A stretch of 64,000 nt of DNA from Anomaloglossus baeobatrachus (lineage: Eukaryota > Chordata > Amphibia > Anura > Aromobatidae), in NCBI RefSeq assembly GCF_048569485.1, contig NC_134360.1:206569953-206633952 (forward strand). Reading direction: 5' to 3'. Under the pieces are notes generated by a model. That model made no database searches. It saw nothing but the letters and a program-made list of their open reading frames with translations, and had not been told where the DNA came from. The translations under genes and the position numbers were made by a program. The stretch's first letter is position 1, and each line of letters starts with the position of its first letter. Shown here piece by piece: positions 22,951-34,584 of this stretch.

Positions 22951-23484
22951 CTAAAGGCTGCTTTACACGCTGCGATGTCGGTACCCGCCCCGTCTGTTGT
23001 GTGACACGGGCAAATCGCTGCCTGTGGCGCACAACATCGCTAACCCCCGTCACATGGACTTACCTGCCCTGCGACGTCGCTGTGGCCGTCGATCCGCCTC
23101 CTTTCTAAGGGGCGGGTCGTGCGGTGTCACGGCGGCCATCCAAAAGAAGCGGAGATGAGTGGGACGTAACATCCCGCCCACCTCTTTACTTCCGCATTGC
23201 CGGTGGAGGCAGGTAAGGAGAGGTTCCTCGTTCCTGCGATGTCACACATAGCGATGAGTGCTGCCGCAGGAACGATGAACAACATCATACCTGTCGCTGC
23301 AGCGATAATAAGGAAGTGAGCGACGTGTCAACGGGCAACGATTTTTCACGTTTTTGTGCTCGTTGATCGTCTCTCATTTGTGTCACACGCTGCGATGTCG
23401 GTAAAAGCGCCGGATGTGCGTCACTAACGACGTGACGCCGACGATATATCGTTACCGATATCGCAGCGTGTAAAGCACCCTTTA
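22951..23484. mobile_element. TIR element, family 1, inside foldback arm
   Basis: Ends TAAAGGCTGCTTTACACGCT and AGCGTGTAAAGCACCCTTTA are inverted. The opposite foldback arm lacks it, which proves insertion and fixes its limits. Flanking TAA/TTA suggests a three-base TWA target as in PIF/Harbinger, but the superfamily is not certain. Confidence 0.75.
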
Positions 23485-23599
23485 GTAGCCAAAAGAGTAT
23501 GCCTAATATAAAGGCCTCAAAAAAAAATAATTACCAAGGCTATAAAGCTGTTACACTTGGACTCCTGGACTAGCATTATAGCCTTGGTAACTATTTTTT

Positions 23600-26500
23600 C
23601 TTCATCGTTCCTTATGGGAGACCCAGACCATGGGTGTATAGCTTCTGCCTCCGGAGGACACACAAAGTACTACACTAAAAAGTGTAGCTCCTCCCTCCGA
23701 GCATATACACCCCCTGGAAGACCATATCCAGCCAGTTTAATGCTTTGTGTTTCAGGAGGTCACACACACATGCATTCTCATCTGATTTTTGATTTTTCAT
23801 TTTAAAGAATTGGAAGAAAAGCGGGTCCAAGCTGGACTCCCGGCATGTCCCTTCTCACCCCACTGTGTCGGCGGTGCTGTTAAGGTTGATTTTACAAGGC
23901 TGGAGCCTTACATGCCGCGCTCCTTCACCATCCCTCTGGGCTCTGGCTTGAAGTGGGAGCCATCACGGTTCTCACTGCTTTGCAGGAGACCAGTCTCCAT
24001 CCGCAGCCCTTTTAGGTCCCTGCCTGGACGGAGCGCTCATCCCTCAGGGACCTGGCCCTGCGTCTCATAAGCTAAGTATTGAGACGTTATTCAGGGGTCC
24101 CTTGTACATTTATTGGGGGTAGAGTGTGTTTTTTAACTTTGCTGTGATTTCAGGCCGGTTCTCTGTTTTTTTCCTGAGAACCGCGCCGAGGGTGCCTGCT
24201 TGTCGGCCGCATGTAAAAATTTAGGCCCCGGCTTCGGCTGCGGCCTACTTTCGGTTTCACTGCCCCTGCATGTCAGTCATGCAGGGGATCAGTGCGGCGC
24301 CGCCCACCGGCCGTTCAGCACAGGGGAGGACACTCCTCTCTGAGGAGATGTTTCCCTCCCCTGTATCTCTCCTTGGCCCTCCGGTTCCCGCTCTTGGACC
24401 TAGCCCCACCCCCCCTCCTCTCTCCGGCGCCATTTTCTCAGCGTTCTCATGCTGATCGGCGCTGGCTGCAGCAGCTCTGCAAATATTCTGGGGGTCCAAG
24501 CTGTGGAACCGGAGGGCACACAAAACGGCCTGGTAAGCCACAACCTCTGGTTGTGGACTTTCTTATACACTCTCTGGGGGTCATTCTGAAGGAGTGTGTT
24601 CTTTACTACAGAGCCTCCACCTCAGCAGCATGTCTGTCACTAGGAGCAAGGCTGTACGCAATATGCACTGCATGTAAGCTCATACTGCCTGAACCGAGCA
24701 CATATCCACATTGTGATGCCTGCTCTAACATGGTGGTGCCTCAGCCTAGAGTCTCCCCAGTGGTCCCTCCGGCTGCTCCGGCCCCGGTGGCTGAACCCCC
24801 GGCTTGGGTAGCATCGTTTTCTAATGCTATCTCCCAGTCCTTTGCCGACTCTATGGGACAGCTATCCCGGACTCTGCTGACCATGCATCAGCCCCCTTCT
24901 CAGGGCGCCTCTGCTGCTCCGACTCGCTCTGCAGAGCTCACAGAGGATTTTTCTTCTGTTCCCAGACCCCGTCCTCCTAAACGGAGACGTAGGGACTCTT
25001 CTCCTTCCTCGTACCACGGCTCTGATTCACGAGCTGAATCACAGGGCGAGGAGGATGCCTTTACTGTGGGCTCGGACGCTACCTCTATGTACCCCATTGA
25101 TCTAACCGAAGGTGATGCGGATGTTAGTGAGTTAATTGCGTCCATTAATTCCGTACTGAACCTCAATCCACCAGTGTCAGAGGAACAACCCTCTCTGGTA
25201 GAAAAACACCAGTTTACCTCACCTAAGAGAGCAAGGAGTATGTTTTTTAACCACTCCAGTTTTCAGACCGCTGTGACCAAACCCAGGGCCTGTCCTGACA
25301 AACGCTTTCCAAAGCGTAGTTCTGATGACCGTTTTCCCTTTCCACCAGAAGTGGTCAAGGAATGGGCTCATTCACCTAAGGTGGATCCTCCGGTGTCTAG
25401 AATCTCAGCCCGGACAGTTGTATCTGTGGCGGATGGCACCTCACTTAAGGATTCCACTGACCGCCAGGTTGACCTGCTGGCCAAATCTGTATATGAAGCG
25501 GCAGGGGCCTCGTTCCCCCCCGTCTTTTGCAGCAGTGTGGGCTCTTAAGGCTGTCTCTGCTTCTCTGGCGGAGATGCATTCCCTCACCAGGGACTCTCTG
25601 CCCGAAATGGTTGCTTTAACTTCCCAGGCTTCGGCCTTTTCATCCTATGCCATGTCTGCCATTCTGGAGGCCTCTCACCGCACGGCGGTGGCTTCCGCTA
25701 ATTCCCTCGCGATCCGCAGGATCTTGTGGCTTCGAGAGTGGAAAGCAGACGCTTCTTCCAAGAAGTACCTTGCTGGGCTCCCTTTTGCTGGGTCCCGGCT
25801 GTTCGGTGAACAACTGGATGAAATTATTAAGGAAGCTACTGGCGGGAAGAGTACTTCCTTGCCACAGACTAAAACCAGGAAACCTGTCCAGGGCAGGAAC
25901 CAGTCGAGGTTTCGTTCCTTTCGTTCCTCTAACTGGTCATCCTCTAAGCCCTCAGCCTCGTCCACTAACTCAGCCAAGGATCGAAAACCCAGCTGGCGCA
26001 CGAAGCCGCGTCCCCAGAAGAACGGAGGAGCCGCTGCCACTAAGGCAGCCTCCTCTTGACTATCTGGCCGCGCCAGCAACGTCCTTAGTCGGTGGCAGGC
26101 TCTCCCACTTTGGCGACGTGTGGTTTCAACACGTCTCCGATCAGTGGGTGCGGGATATCATCTCCCACGGCTACAGGATAGAATTCTCTTCCAGCCCGCC
26201 AAACAGATTTTTTTCTGTCCACTCCCCCCTGCTCCAAGGCCGCCGCCTTCTCTCAGGCCGTGGCATCCTTGCAGGCCAACGGGGTAATTGTACCGGTTCC
26301 CGCCCGGGAACGGTTCAGAGGTTTCTACTCAAATCTCTTCCTAGTCCCCAAAAAGGACGGTTCCTTCCGGCCCATCCTGGATCTCAAGCTTCTCAACAAG
26401 CATGTTCAGGTGCGGCACTTTCGCATGGAATATCTGCGATCAGTCATTGCCTCAATGACCCAAGGAGATTTTCTAGCATCCATCGACATCAGAGATGCCT

Positions 26501-29448
26501 ATTTGCATGTGCCAATTGCGGTTTCACACCAGCGTTGGCTACGTTTTGCAATCGGAGAGGAACATTTCCAATTCGTGGCTCTCCCCTTCGGGTTAGCCAC
26601 GGCCCCTCGAGTATTCACCAAGGTCATGGCAGCAGTGATTGCGGTTCTGCACCTACAGGGGTTGGCAGTGATTCCTTACCTGGACGACCTTCTAGTCAAG
26701 GCTTCATCCAGTGCAGACTGTCAGCGGAGTGTCTCGATCACTCTCGCCACGCTTGTTCAATTCGGGTGGCTTGTCAATCTGCCCAAGTCCACTCTGACCC
26801 CGACACAGAAACTTACGTACCTAGGGATGCAATTCGAGACTCTGCCGGCACTTGTGAAGCTGCCCTTAGTCAAACAGCAGTCCCTCCGTCTGGCGGTGCG
26901 CTCTCTGTTGAGGCCCCGCCGTCATTCCATCAGGCACCTCATGCAGGTGCTGGGTCAGATGGTGGCGTCAATGGAAGCGGTTCCCTTTGCCCAGTTCCAT
27001 CTGCGTCCCCTGCAGCTGGACATTCTCCGCTGTTGGGACAAGCGGACCTCTTCCTTGCACAGGCTAGTGGCTCTGTCGCCGCAGACCAGGAGCTCTCTTC
27101 AGTGGTGGCTTCGGCCCCTCTCTCTGTCTCAGGGACGCTCCTTCCTGATCCCGTCCTGGGTGATTCTCACCATGGATGCCAGCCTATCCGGCTGGGGAGC
27201 AGTATTTCTCCACCACCGAGCACAGGGCACTTGGACTCCGTCCGAATCAGCCCTCTCGATCAATGTGCTGGAAATCAGAGCTGTGCTCCTAGCTCTCGTA
27301 GCCTTTCACCACCTGTTGGCGGGCAAGCACATTCGAGTCCAGTCAGACAACGCGACAGCAGTTGCCTACATCAATCACCAGGGCGGGACTCGCAGCCGCC
27401 TGGCAATGTTGGAGGTTCAACGCATCCTTCAGTGGATAGAGGACTCCAAGTCCACCATATCCGCAGTCCACATCCCAGGCGTAGAAAACTGGGAGGCAGA
27501 TTATCTCAGCCGTCAAACCGTGGACAGCGGCGAGTGGGCCCTGCATCCGGCAGTGTTCCGGTCTATCTGCCGCAAGTGGGGCACTCCGGAAGTGGACCTA
27601 ATGGCATCCCAGCACAACAACAAGGTCCCGGTTTACATGGCTCGCTCCCACGATCCTCAGGCCTTGGCAGCGGACTTGCTGGTTCAAGACTGGTCCCAGT
27701 TCCGTCTGGCTTACGTGTTTCCCCCTCTAGCTCTCTTGCCCAGAGTCCTGCGCAAGATCAGGATGGAGGGCCGTCGGGTCATAATCATTGCTCCAGACTG
27801 GCCCAGGCGAGCTTGGTACCCAGACCTGCTCCGTCTGTCCGTAGAGGTACCGTGGCATCTCCCGGACCGCCCAGACCTTCTCTCTCAAGGTCCGTTTTTC
27901 CGCCAAAATTCTGCGGCTCTCAGATTGAAGGCGTGGCTCTTGAGTCCTGGATCCTGACGGCTTCCGGCATTCCTTCTGAAGTCATCTCCACTATGACTCA
28001 GGCTCGGAAGTCTTCCTCGGCCAAGATTTACCACAGGACTTGGAGGATTTTCCTGTCCTGGTGTCGCTCTTCCGGCCATGCTCCTTGGCCTTTTTCCTTG
28101 CCGACCATCCTGTCTTTTCTACAGTCCGGTCTGCAGCTGGGACTATCCCTCAATTCCCTCAAGGGACAGGTCTCGGCTCTGTCAGTGTTGTTCCAGCGGC
28201 GTATCGCCCGACTGGCCCAGGTGCGCACCTTCATGCAGGGCGCATCTCACATCATTCCTCCATACCGGCGGCCTTTGGATCCCTGGGACCTTAATCTGGT
28301 CCTCACGGCCTTACAGAAACCCCCCTTTGAGCCTCTTAGGGAGGTTCCTTTGTTTCGCCTCTCACAGAAAGTGGTCTTTCTGGTGGCCATAACTTCTCTC
28401 AGGAGAGTTTCTGATTTGGCTGCGCTCTCTTCGGAGTCACGCTTTTTGGTTTTTCACCAAGACAAGGTGGTCCTCCGTCCGACTCCGGACTTTCTCCCTA
28501 AGGTGGTGTCTCCTTTCCACCTTAACCAGGACATTTCATTGCCTTCCCTTTGTCCGGCCCCTGTGCATCGCTTTGAGAAAGCGTTGCATACTTTAAATTT
28601 GGTGCGGGCGCTCCGGATCTATGTGTCACGCACCGCTGCTCTTAGGCGGTGCACCTCTCTTTTTGTGCTGACCACAGGTCAGCGCAAGGGTCTTTCGGCT
28701 TCAAAACCAACCCTAGCTCGTTGGATTAGGTCGGCCATCTCCGATGCCTACCAATGTACTCAGGTGCCTCCCCCGCCGGGGATTAAGGCGCACTCGACCA
28801 GAGCTGTCGGTGCCTCTTGGGCTTTCAGGCACCAGGCTACGGCTCAGCAAGTCTGTCAGGCTGCCACTTGGTCTAGTCTGCATACCTTTTCGAAGCACTA
28901 TCAAGTGCATGCTCATGCTTCGGCAGATGCGAGCTTGGGCAGACGCATCCTTCAGGCGGCTGTTGCCCATTTGTGAAGTTAGGTTTTGCCTACTTCGTAG
29001 TTCTGTTTATTACCCACCCATGGACTGCTTTGAGACGTCCCATGGTCTGGGTCTCCCATAAGGAACGATGAAGAAAAAGAGAATTTTGTTTACTTACCGT
29101 AAATTCTTTTTCTTATAGTTCCGACATGGGAGACCCAGCACCCTCCCTGTTGCCTGTTGGCAGTTCTTGTTCCGTGTGTTTTCACCGGCTGTTGTTGTAG
29201 ACAGAGGTTCCGGTTGTTCCGGGTTTTACTCTATCTCTACTTGTGGGTGGATGTCCTCCTTCAGCTTTTGCACTAAACTGGCTGGATATGGTCTTCCAGG
29301 GGGTGTATATGCTCGGAGGGAGGAGCTACACTTTTAGTGTAGTACTTTGTGTGTCCTCCGGAGGCAGAAGCTATACACCCATGGTCTGGGTCTCCCATGT
29401 CGGAACTATAAGAAAAAGAATTTACGGTAAGTAAACAAAATTCTCTTT
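23600..29448 (+). mobile_element. DIRS-like retrotransposon D3, second subfamily
   Basis: A DIRS element of about 5.85 kb with different ends from D2 (CTTCATCGTTCC at the left). Parts: left inverted repeat and leader to about 24630; ORF1, about 24630-26060, with the same C-x2-C-x12-C-x2-C cluster; RT and RNase H, about 26090-27960 (YLDDLLV; DNATAVAYINHQGG; NWEADYLSR; WGTPEVDLMASQHNNK); tyrosine recombinase, about 27950-28976 (TSLRRVSDL, HSTR, KHY); internal complementary region, about 29044-29140; right inverted repeat to 29448. It is broken in the ORF1 part, with about two breaks overall, while the RT/RNase H and recombinase parts look whole. It is diverged from D2 and D4 in every part, so it is a separate lineage. 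Confidence 0.9.
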
Positions 29449-29640
29449 TTTTGAGGCCTTTATATTAGGCATACTCTTTTGGCTACTTGGCCTCTGGAAC
29501 CTTTTTTTTTTTTTTTTTTTTTTTTTTTGAGACTATAGTCAGGCTAAAGAAAGTCTCATGGTCCTCACTAATTACTGGTCCAAGGCTATGCAACTATAGA
29601 TTACGGATGGGATATTTACGTAAACCTATATTGAATTGGA

Positions 29641-29835
29641 TTTGTAGGATCAGGGAGAGTCCTAGAAAATAGGCCCTTACCATCAAAATGTTGTAGCATA
29701 TCCTAGTGCACATGCCTCTTGCAGACTCAAAAGGGGACGTGAACAGAGGCAGAAACCTTTTATAAGCTTTTGTTTCTTTTTTATCATGAAAATTTTCCAT
29801 TCTGATCTGATTGAAATCATTGTATGTTTTAAAAG
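29641..29835. other. End of intron 3
   Basis: Host sequence between the foldback right arm and the exon 4 acceptor (AAAAG ending at 29835). Nothing else recognised. Confidence 0.5.
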
Positions 29836-29976
29836 GTTTCCGGAGAAGCGAATCAGATCCAGATTGCGGAAGCGCTGCGCCGATACAGTGAGCGCTCCTT
29901 CTTTGTGCGAGAGGCCCTATTTCACCTGTTTAGTCTAACACATGCCATGGAAAAGGCCAGTCCGGAGATGCTGAAG
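29836..29976 (+). CDS. ZYG11B: ZYG11B coding exon 4
   Basis: 47 codons, VSGEANQIQIAEALRRYSER through EKASPEMLK, covering the link from the LRR domain to the first ARM-like helices. Aligns without gaps to human VSGEANETQIAEALKRYSER. The donor GTAAGG at 29977 is strong; phase 0 at both ends. Intron 4 after it is only 78 bases. Confidence 0.95.
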
Positions 29977-30054
29977 GTAAGGAGTCGTTTAAGGGGAGAA
30001 CCTACGGGCAGCATTGCCATATGTGTAACTGACCTTTGTGATTTCTCTCTCCAG

Positions 30055-30231
30055 TTAGTAGTCATAGGTATGAGAAACCACCCGACTAATCTCCCCGTAC
30101 AGTTGGCCGCCAGCGCCTGTGTTTTCAACTTGACCAAGCAGGATCTAGCGGCCGGGATGCCTGTGAAGCTTCTTGCTGATGTAACGCATTTGCTACTGGA
30201 AGCCATGAAGAATTTCCCAAACCACCAACAG
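30055..30231 (+). CDS. ZYG11B: ZYG11B coding exon 5 (ARM-like repeat)
   Basis: 59 codons, LVVIGMRNHPTNLPVQLAAS through KNFPNHQQ. Includes the highly conserved ACVFNLTKQDLAAGMP helix pair of the ARM-like domain. Acceptor CTCTCCAG and donor GTATTT; phase 0 at both ends. Gap-free match to human ZYG11B. Confidence 0.95.
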
Positions 30232-30616
30232 GTATTTTGGATACCGACTTGTGGCAGCATGCAACGTATACTGAAGACATTGTCACTCATCAGCGCATAG
30301 CTTCTGTGGTCACCTCTGGGGCTCAGACGGCTTCACACCCCCCCGCCCTCTACCATAATCCTGAACATTCGGCTCTGCTGACCGTTTATGTTCATCTCAA
30401 TATGGAGAGTGGTATAGGTTCTTATTGATCCAGTGATCAGCAGTGCATTTTCTCACTGTTTTATTATATTGTTGTATATGTGTGATTTATTCTAGCTCTT
30501 GTCTGAGAGACAATATATTGAAAAAAAAAAATCACAAATGTACCACAAAGGTCCAAATTAAAACTTGATTTGGCAATCAGCTGATTATTGCAGATTGCAA
30601 TCAGAAATCTACTCTT
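30232..30616. other. Intron 5, first part, nothing recognised
   Basis: Unremarkable intron sequence with an A-run at about 30521-30531. No gene or repeat pair seen. Confidence 0.45.
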
Positions 30617-31136
30617 AAGGCCGCTTTACACGCAACGACATCGCTAACGAGATGTCCTTGGGGTCACGAAATTCGTGACGCACATCCGGCCTCATTAGCG
30701 ACGTTGTTGTGTGTGACACGTACGAACGACCGCCAACGATCAAAAATACTCACCTAATTGCTGATTGTTGACACGTCTTTCAAATTCCAAATATCGTTGA
30801 TGGTGCAGGACGCAGGTTGTTCGTCGTTCTTGAGGCAGCACACATTGCTACTTGTGACACCCCAGGAGCGACGAACAACACTGTACCTGCGTCCTCTGGC
30901 AACGAGGTGGGCGTGACTTTCCTGCGGCTGCTCTCCGCCCTCCGCTTCAATTGGACGCCTGCCATGTGACGCCGCATGAACCGCCCCCTTAGAAAGGAGG
31001 CTGTTCACCGGCCACAGCGACATTGTTAGGCGGGTAAGTTGGTGTGACGGGTACTAGCGATATTGTGCGCCACGGGCAGCGATTTGCGGGGGCGGGTGCG
31101 AATGCTAGCGATGTAGCAGCGTGTAAAGCAGCCTTT
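30617..31136. mobile_element. TIR element, family 1
   Basis: Ends AAGGCCGCTTTACACGCAAC and CAGCGTGTAAAGCAGCCTTT are inverted. Interior blocks resemble those of 21045-21524 and 61346-61902. Encodes nothing. Its right end touches a family-2 element. Confidence 0.72.
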
Positions 31137-31452
31137 AGGCTATGTGCGCATGTTGCGTTTTTTACCATGTTTTTGCAGTCCGTTTTTTGGGCTCAAAACT
31201 GCATGACTTTGCTTCCCCAGCAAAGCCTATGAGATTTCATTTTTGTTGTCCGCAGTGCTTTTTTTTTTTTTGGCTGTGTTTTTGAACTAAAAAAAAAATG
31301 AACATGTCAATTCTTTTCTGCGTTTTTCCACCCATGCAATGCATTGGAAAAACGCGGTAAAAAGCGGTGCGTTTTTGTGAGTTTTTTGCAGCCAAAAGCG
31401 CTGCATCTTTGTGGTAGAAAAAAAAAAATGGCAACGTGCAGACATAGCCTTA
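31137..31452. mobile_element. TIR element, family 2
   Basis: Ends AGGCTATGTGCGCATGTTGC and GCAACGTGCAGACATAGCCT are inverted, same family as 20701-21044. Encodes nothing. Confidence 0.7.
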
Positions 31453-31595
31453 CATGGGTCCCATGTACTGCATGGATGGACCAAAGCGCCGCTCACAAAA
31501 TGACTCCTCCGTTGTGGGTTTCGAGCATCTACGACGTCAATGTGGCTTATGACCTATGGATAGAAAATTATTTACAGCTTTTTCTCAACCATTAA

Positions 31596-31917
31596 AGGGG
31601 ATGTTCACTACTTGGACAACTCCTAGTTATTCCCCTTGTTCATCCCCCGTAAAAATAAATAAGCCTATACTCGTTTCCGGTTCGGCCACGGTTCCTGTCT
31701 AAAGCTACGTTCTTGCTGCCCACGTAACAGTTATGACACTCCGGCCCCGCAACCAATCAGTGCTGACTTCCTTTTCCCTGCCTTTGGACATTTTGAGCAG
31801 GATGTTAGCGCCGCGCTGACTTCCTGCTTAGATGTCCGAAGGCAGGGTGATTGGTCGTGGTCAAAACTATGTCACAAGGGGAAGGAGTAGGGATTGTCCA
31901 AGTAGAGGACAACCCCT
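31596..31917. mobile_element. TTAA-flanked short element (AGGGG ends)
   Basis: TTAA on both sides (31592-31595 and 31918-31921). Inverted ends AGGGGATGTTCACTACTTGG and GGACAACCCCT, with TTGGACAAC/GATTGTCCAAGTAG paired within. A piggyBac-like target but shorter arms than copies A and B. Encodes nothing. Confidence 0.7.
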
Positions 31918-31996
31918 TTAAGTAATTATGGGATTTAAGGTTTCTTGAACATGACAGGTAATTTTTAACTTTTGGTATTTTGTTTCCATGGTTTAG

Positions 31997-32061
31997 TTGC
32001 AGAAGAACTGTCTACTGTCCCTCTGCAGTGATAGAATATTACAAGACGTCCCTTTCAACAG
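31997..32061 (+). CDS. ZYG11B: ZYG11B coding exon 6
   Basis: 21 codons plus two bases, LQKNCLLSLCSDRILQDVPF then N, identical to the human segment. Acceptor GGTTTAG, donor GTATTA at 32062. The split Arg codon (AG|G) is completed by exon 7. Confidence 0.95.
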
Positions 32062-32571
32062 GTATTATCACAGGCCACTCAATGTAACCAGGGAATGTAT
32101 AACAAACATGTTGCATCATTTGCAAGGATACATTTTGTCTAGACAGAAGCTCATGTTGTCTGTTCATGTCTGTGCTGACTCGAACACAATGTACATGGTA
32201 TACTGATCATCCACCACAGTACCACCGCCATTTAAAGGGGTGTGTCTGAGCGAAATAAGATTTGCCGGTGGCCTGCAGCTGTGAAAAATAACTAAGTGGC
32301 ACTCGCCTACATGCACCCACTGGGGATGCAGCTCGGTGATTTGCACTTATACTGACAGAGGAGACGTCACTGTTCCACCAGCAGTGATTGTGATTTTCTG
32401 CAGCAGTCAGGCGACTAGAGTAGCACTTAGGCCAATGATTTGCTGTTGAAGTCACCTTACCGCTGCAGCCAATCACAGCTGCAGTGGTATGGTCAAGTCT
32501 CCTCTTCCCGTGTCAGTGCAGATCACGGAGCAGGATCCATGGGGTTGCCAGCAGGCGAGTATCACTTAGCT
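32062..32571. other. Intron 6, first part
   Basis: GC-balanced intron sequence. A motif pair around AATCACAGCTGCAG and CTGCAGCAGTC hints at decayed repeat DNA, but no element can be delimited. Confidence 0.35.
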
Positions 32572-32713
32572 CAGTGTTTCCCAACTCTAGCCCTCAAGAG
32601 CCACCAACACTTCATGTTTTCAGGATTTCCTTAGTATTGCCTAGATCATTCCAAGGTAATCCTGAAAACATGAAGTGTTGGTGGCTCCTGAGGACTGGAG
32701 TTGGGGAATTCTG
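32572..32713. mobile_element. Short hAT-like element (CAGTGTTTCCCAA end)
   Basis: Two halves are inverted: CAGTGTTTCCCAACTCTAG with ACACTTCATGTTTTCAGGAT, against ATCCTGAAAACATGAAGTGT with GACTGGAGTTGGGGAA. Same family as 53144-53317, where both CAGTG/CACTG ends are intact. Encodes nothing. Confidence 0.7.
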
Positions 32714-32756
32714 ATTTCAGCTTATTTTTTTTTTTACAAGTTCCAGCAACCGGTGA

Positions 32757-32975
<219 letters not shown>

Positions 32976-33142
32976 TAATACATGCAGCCAATAAGGCTCC
33001 CACCAAAAAGTCAAAATGTAACTGTACTGTCAACATACTTTGCATAAAACAATAACACAGATGAGAAATTGTAATATATGTTATCGAAAAAATTAATTTC
33101 TTTCTCCACTGAGGCCGCATTCAGATTCAATTTGGCCAAACG

Positions 33143-33228
<86 letters not shown>
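33143..33228. repeat. TA dinucleotide microsatellite
   Basis: About 43 uninterrupted TA repeats, followed by a T-run. Likely length-polymorphic. Confidence 0.95.
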
Positions 33229-33235
<7 letters not shown>

Positions 33236-33360
33236 TTTTATCACAGACCTGTGACTGGAGCTTCCCCTGCCCCGAGAACTTACATCCACACTGGAAACAA
33301 AAAAAAAATGCTCAAATCTATCTTATGGATGCCTGGGACTAGAGACTCACTGTGATGTCA

Positions 33361-34098
33361 ACCTCACACTACCCATTATATCGTATGGGGAGGATGAGTC
33401 ATCCTCACACTACCCATTATGTCGTATGGGGAGGATGAGTCATCCTCACACTACCCATTATGTCGTATGGGGAGGATGAGTCATCCTCACACTACCCATT
33501 ATGTCGTATGGGGAGGATGAGTCATCCTCACACTACCCATTATGTCGTATGGGGAGGATGAGTCATCCTCACACTACCCATTATGTCGTATGGGGAGGAT
33601 GAGTCATCCTCACACTACCCATTATGTCGTATGGGGAGGATGAGTCATCCTCACACTACCCATTATGTCGTATGGGGAGGATGAGTCATCCTCACACTAC
33701 CCATTATGTCGTATGGGGAGGATGAGTCATCCTCACACTACCCATTATGTCGTATGGGGAGGATGAGTCATCCTCACACTACCCATTATGTCGTATGGGG
33801 AGGATGAGTCATCCTCACACTACCCATTATGTCGTATGGGGAGGATGAGTCATCCTCACACTACCCATTATGTCGTATGGGGAGGATGAGTCATCCTCAC
33901 ACTACCCATTATGTCGTATGGGGAGGATGAGTCATCCTCACACTACCCATTATATCGTATGGGGAGGATGAGTCATCCTCACACTACCCATTATATCGTA
34001 TGGGGGGGATGAGTCATCCTCACACTACCCATTATATCGTATGGGGGGGATGAGTCATCCTCACACTACCCATTATATCGTATGGGGAGGATGAGCAG
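33361..34098. repeat. 41-base satellite with 17 consensus AP-1 sites
   Basis: Eighteen near-identical 41-base units. Each contains ATGAGTCAT, the consensus AP-1/TRE core, inside a longer inverted repeat (GAGGATGA-G-TCATCCTC), plus a second small palindrome (CCCAT...ATGGG). TGAGTCA begins at 33395 and recurs every 41 bases up to 34051, 17 times without a change in the core; the eighteenth unit degenerates. It lies in ZYG11B intron 7. The repeats have no spacers, so this is not a CRISPR-like array. Confidence 0.95.
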
Positions 34099-34330
34099 GG
34101 TGAGGAAACAAGCAGAAGAAGACACAAAGCTTGTGCTGAGCTTTCTAACAAGTCTTTTGCCTCACAGCAGAGCTTGATTTGCATCCAGACAGCTTAGTCC
34201 TTCTGTATAATGTCTTCCATGCTGCTGCTTGTCTACTGTATTTGTGCGGTGTATGGAAGAGATGACAACAGCTAGTCTCCTCCCATCAATTCAGAATGGA
34301 CTGCAAACTACAGATAGAGCCTGCAGAGGG
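34099..34330. other. Intron 7 stretch with nothing recognised
   Basis: Sequence between the 41-base array and the CR1 tail. No gene or paired repeat found. Confidence 0.4.
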
Positions 34331-34437
34331 TCAAGATGATTGTCTGGGATGATTTAGTGAATCCTGCTTTGAGCAGGGGTTGGACTAGATGACCCAGGAG
34401 GTCCTTTCCAACTCTGCCATTCTATGATTCTATAAGA
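34331..34437 (+). mobile_element. CR1 LINE 3' end
   Basis: Contains the diagnostic CR1 3' phrases GGTTGGACTAGATGACC, AGGTCCTTTCCAACTCTGCC and the terminal octamer-type repeat ATTCTATGATTCTAT. Only the untranslated 3' end is present, as usual for 5'-truncated CR1 copies. Confidence 0.88.
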
Positions 34438-34584
34438 CTGGTGAAAATGCAAGATCTAAGTCATATAAAGGCCATAGATAGTGTTATTCCTCTGGTATAC
34501 ACAGGACAGCTTATTCAGAAAAGATACTTGAGAACGGTTTCCCTTTTTAAGAGTGATGACAAGATGCACTTATTTAAATCCTTT

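Larger units (their letters stand above)
22866..29640. repeat. Split foldback repeat carrying D3 in its loop
   Basis: Left arm (22866-22950 plus 23485-23525) and right arm (29449-29640) are inverted copies. The left reads TAATTAGTGAGGACCATGAG, GACTATAGTCTC with an A-run, GGTTCCAGAGGC, GTAGCCAAAAGAGTATGC and AAAGGCCTC; the right has the complement of each in reverse order. The loop (about 23526-23600) folds on itself with TTACCAAGGCTATAA and TTATAGCCTTGGTAA. The family-1 element at 22951 interrupts only the left arm, and D3 sits at the T-run between loop and right arm. It was therefore a long palindromic element before either insertion. Confidence 0.82.

Noticed and set aside
33361-34098. Regular perfect repeats that might suggest a CRISPR array.
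   Set aside because: There are no spacers between repeats, no cas genes, and the context is a vertebrate intron. It is a satellite.
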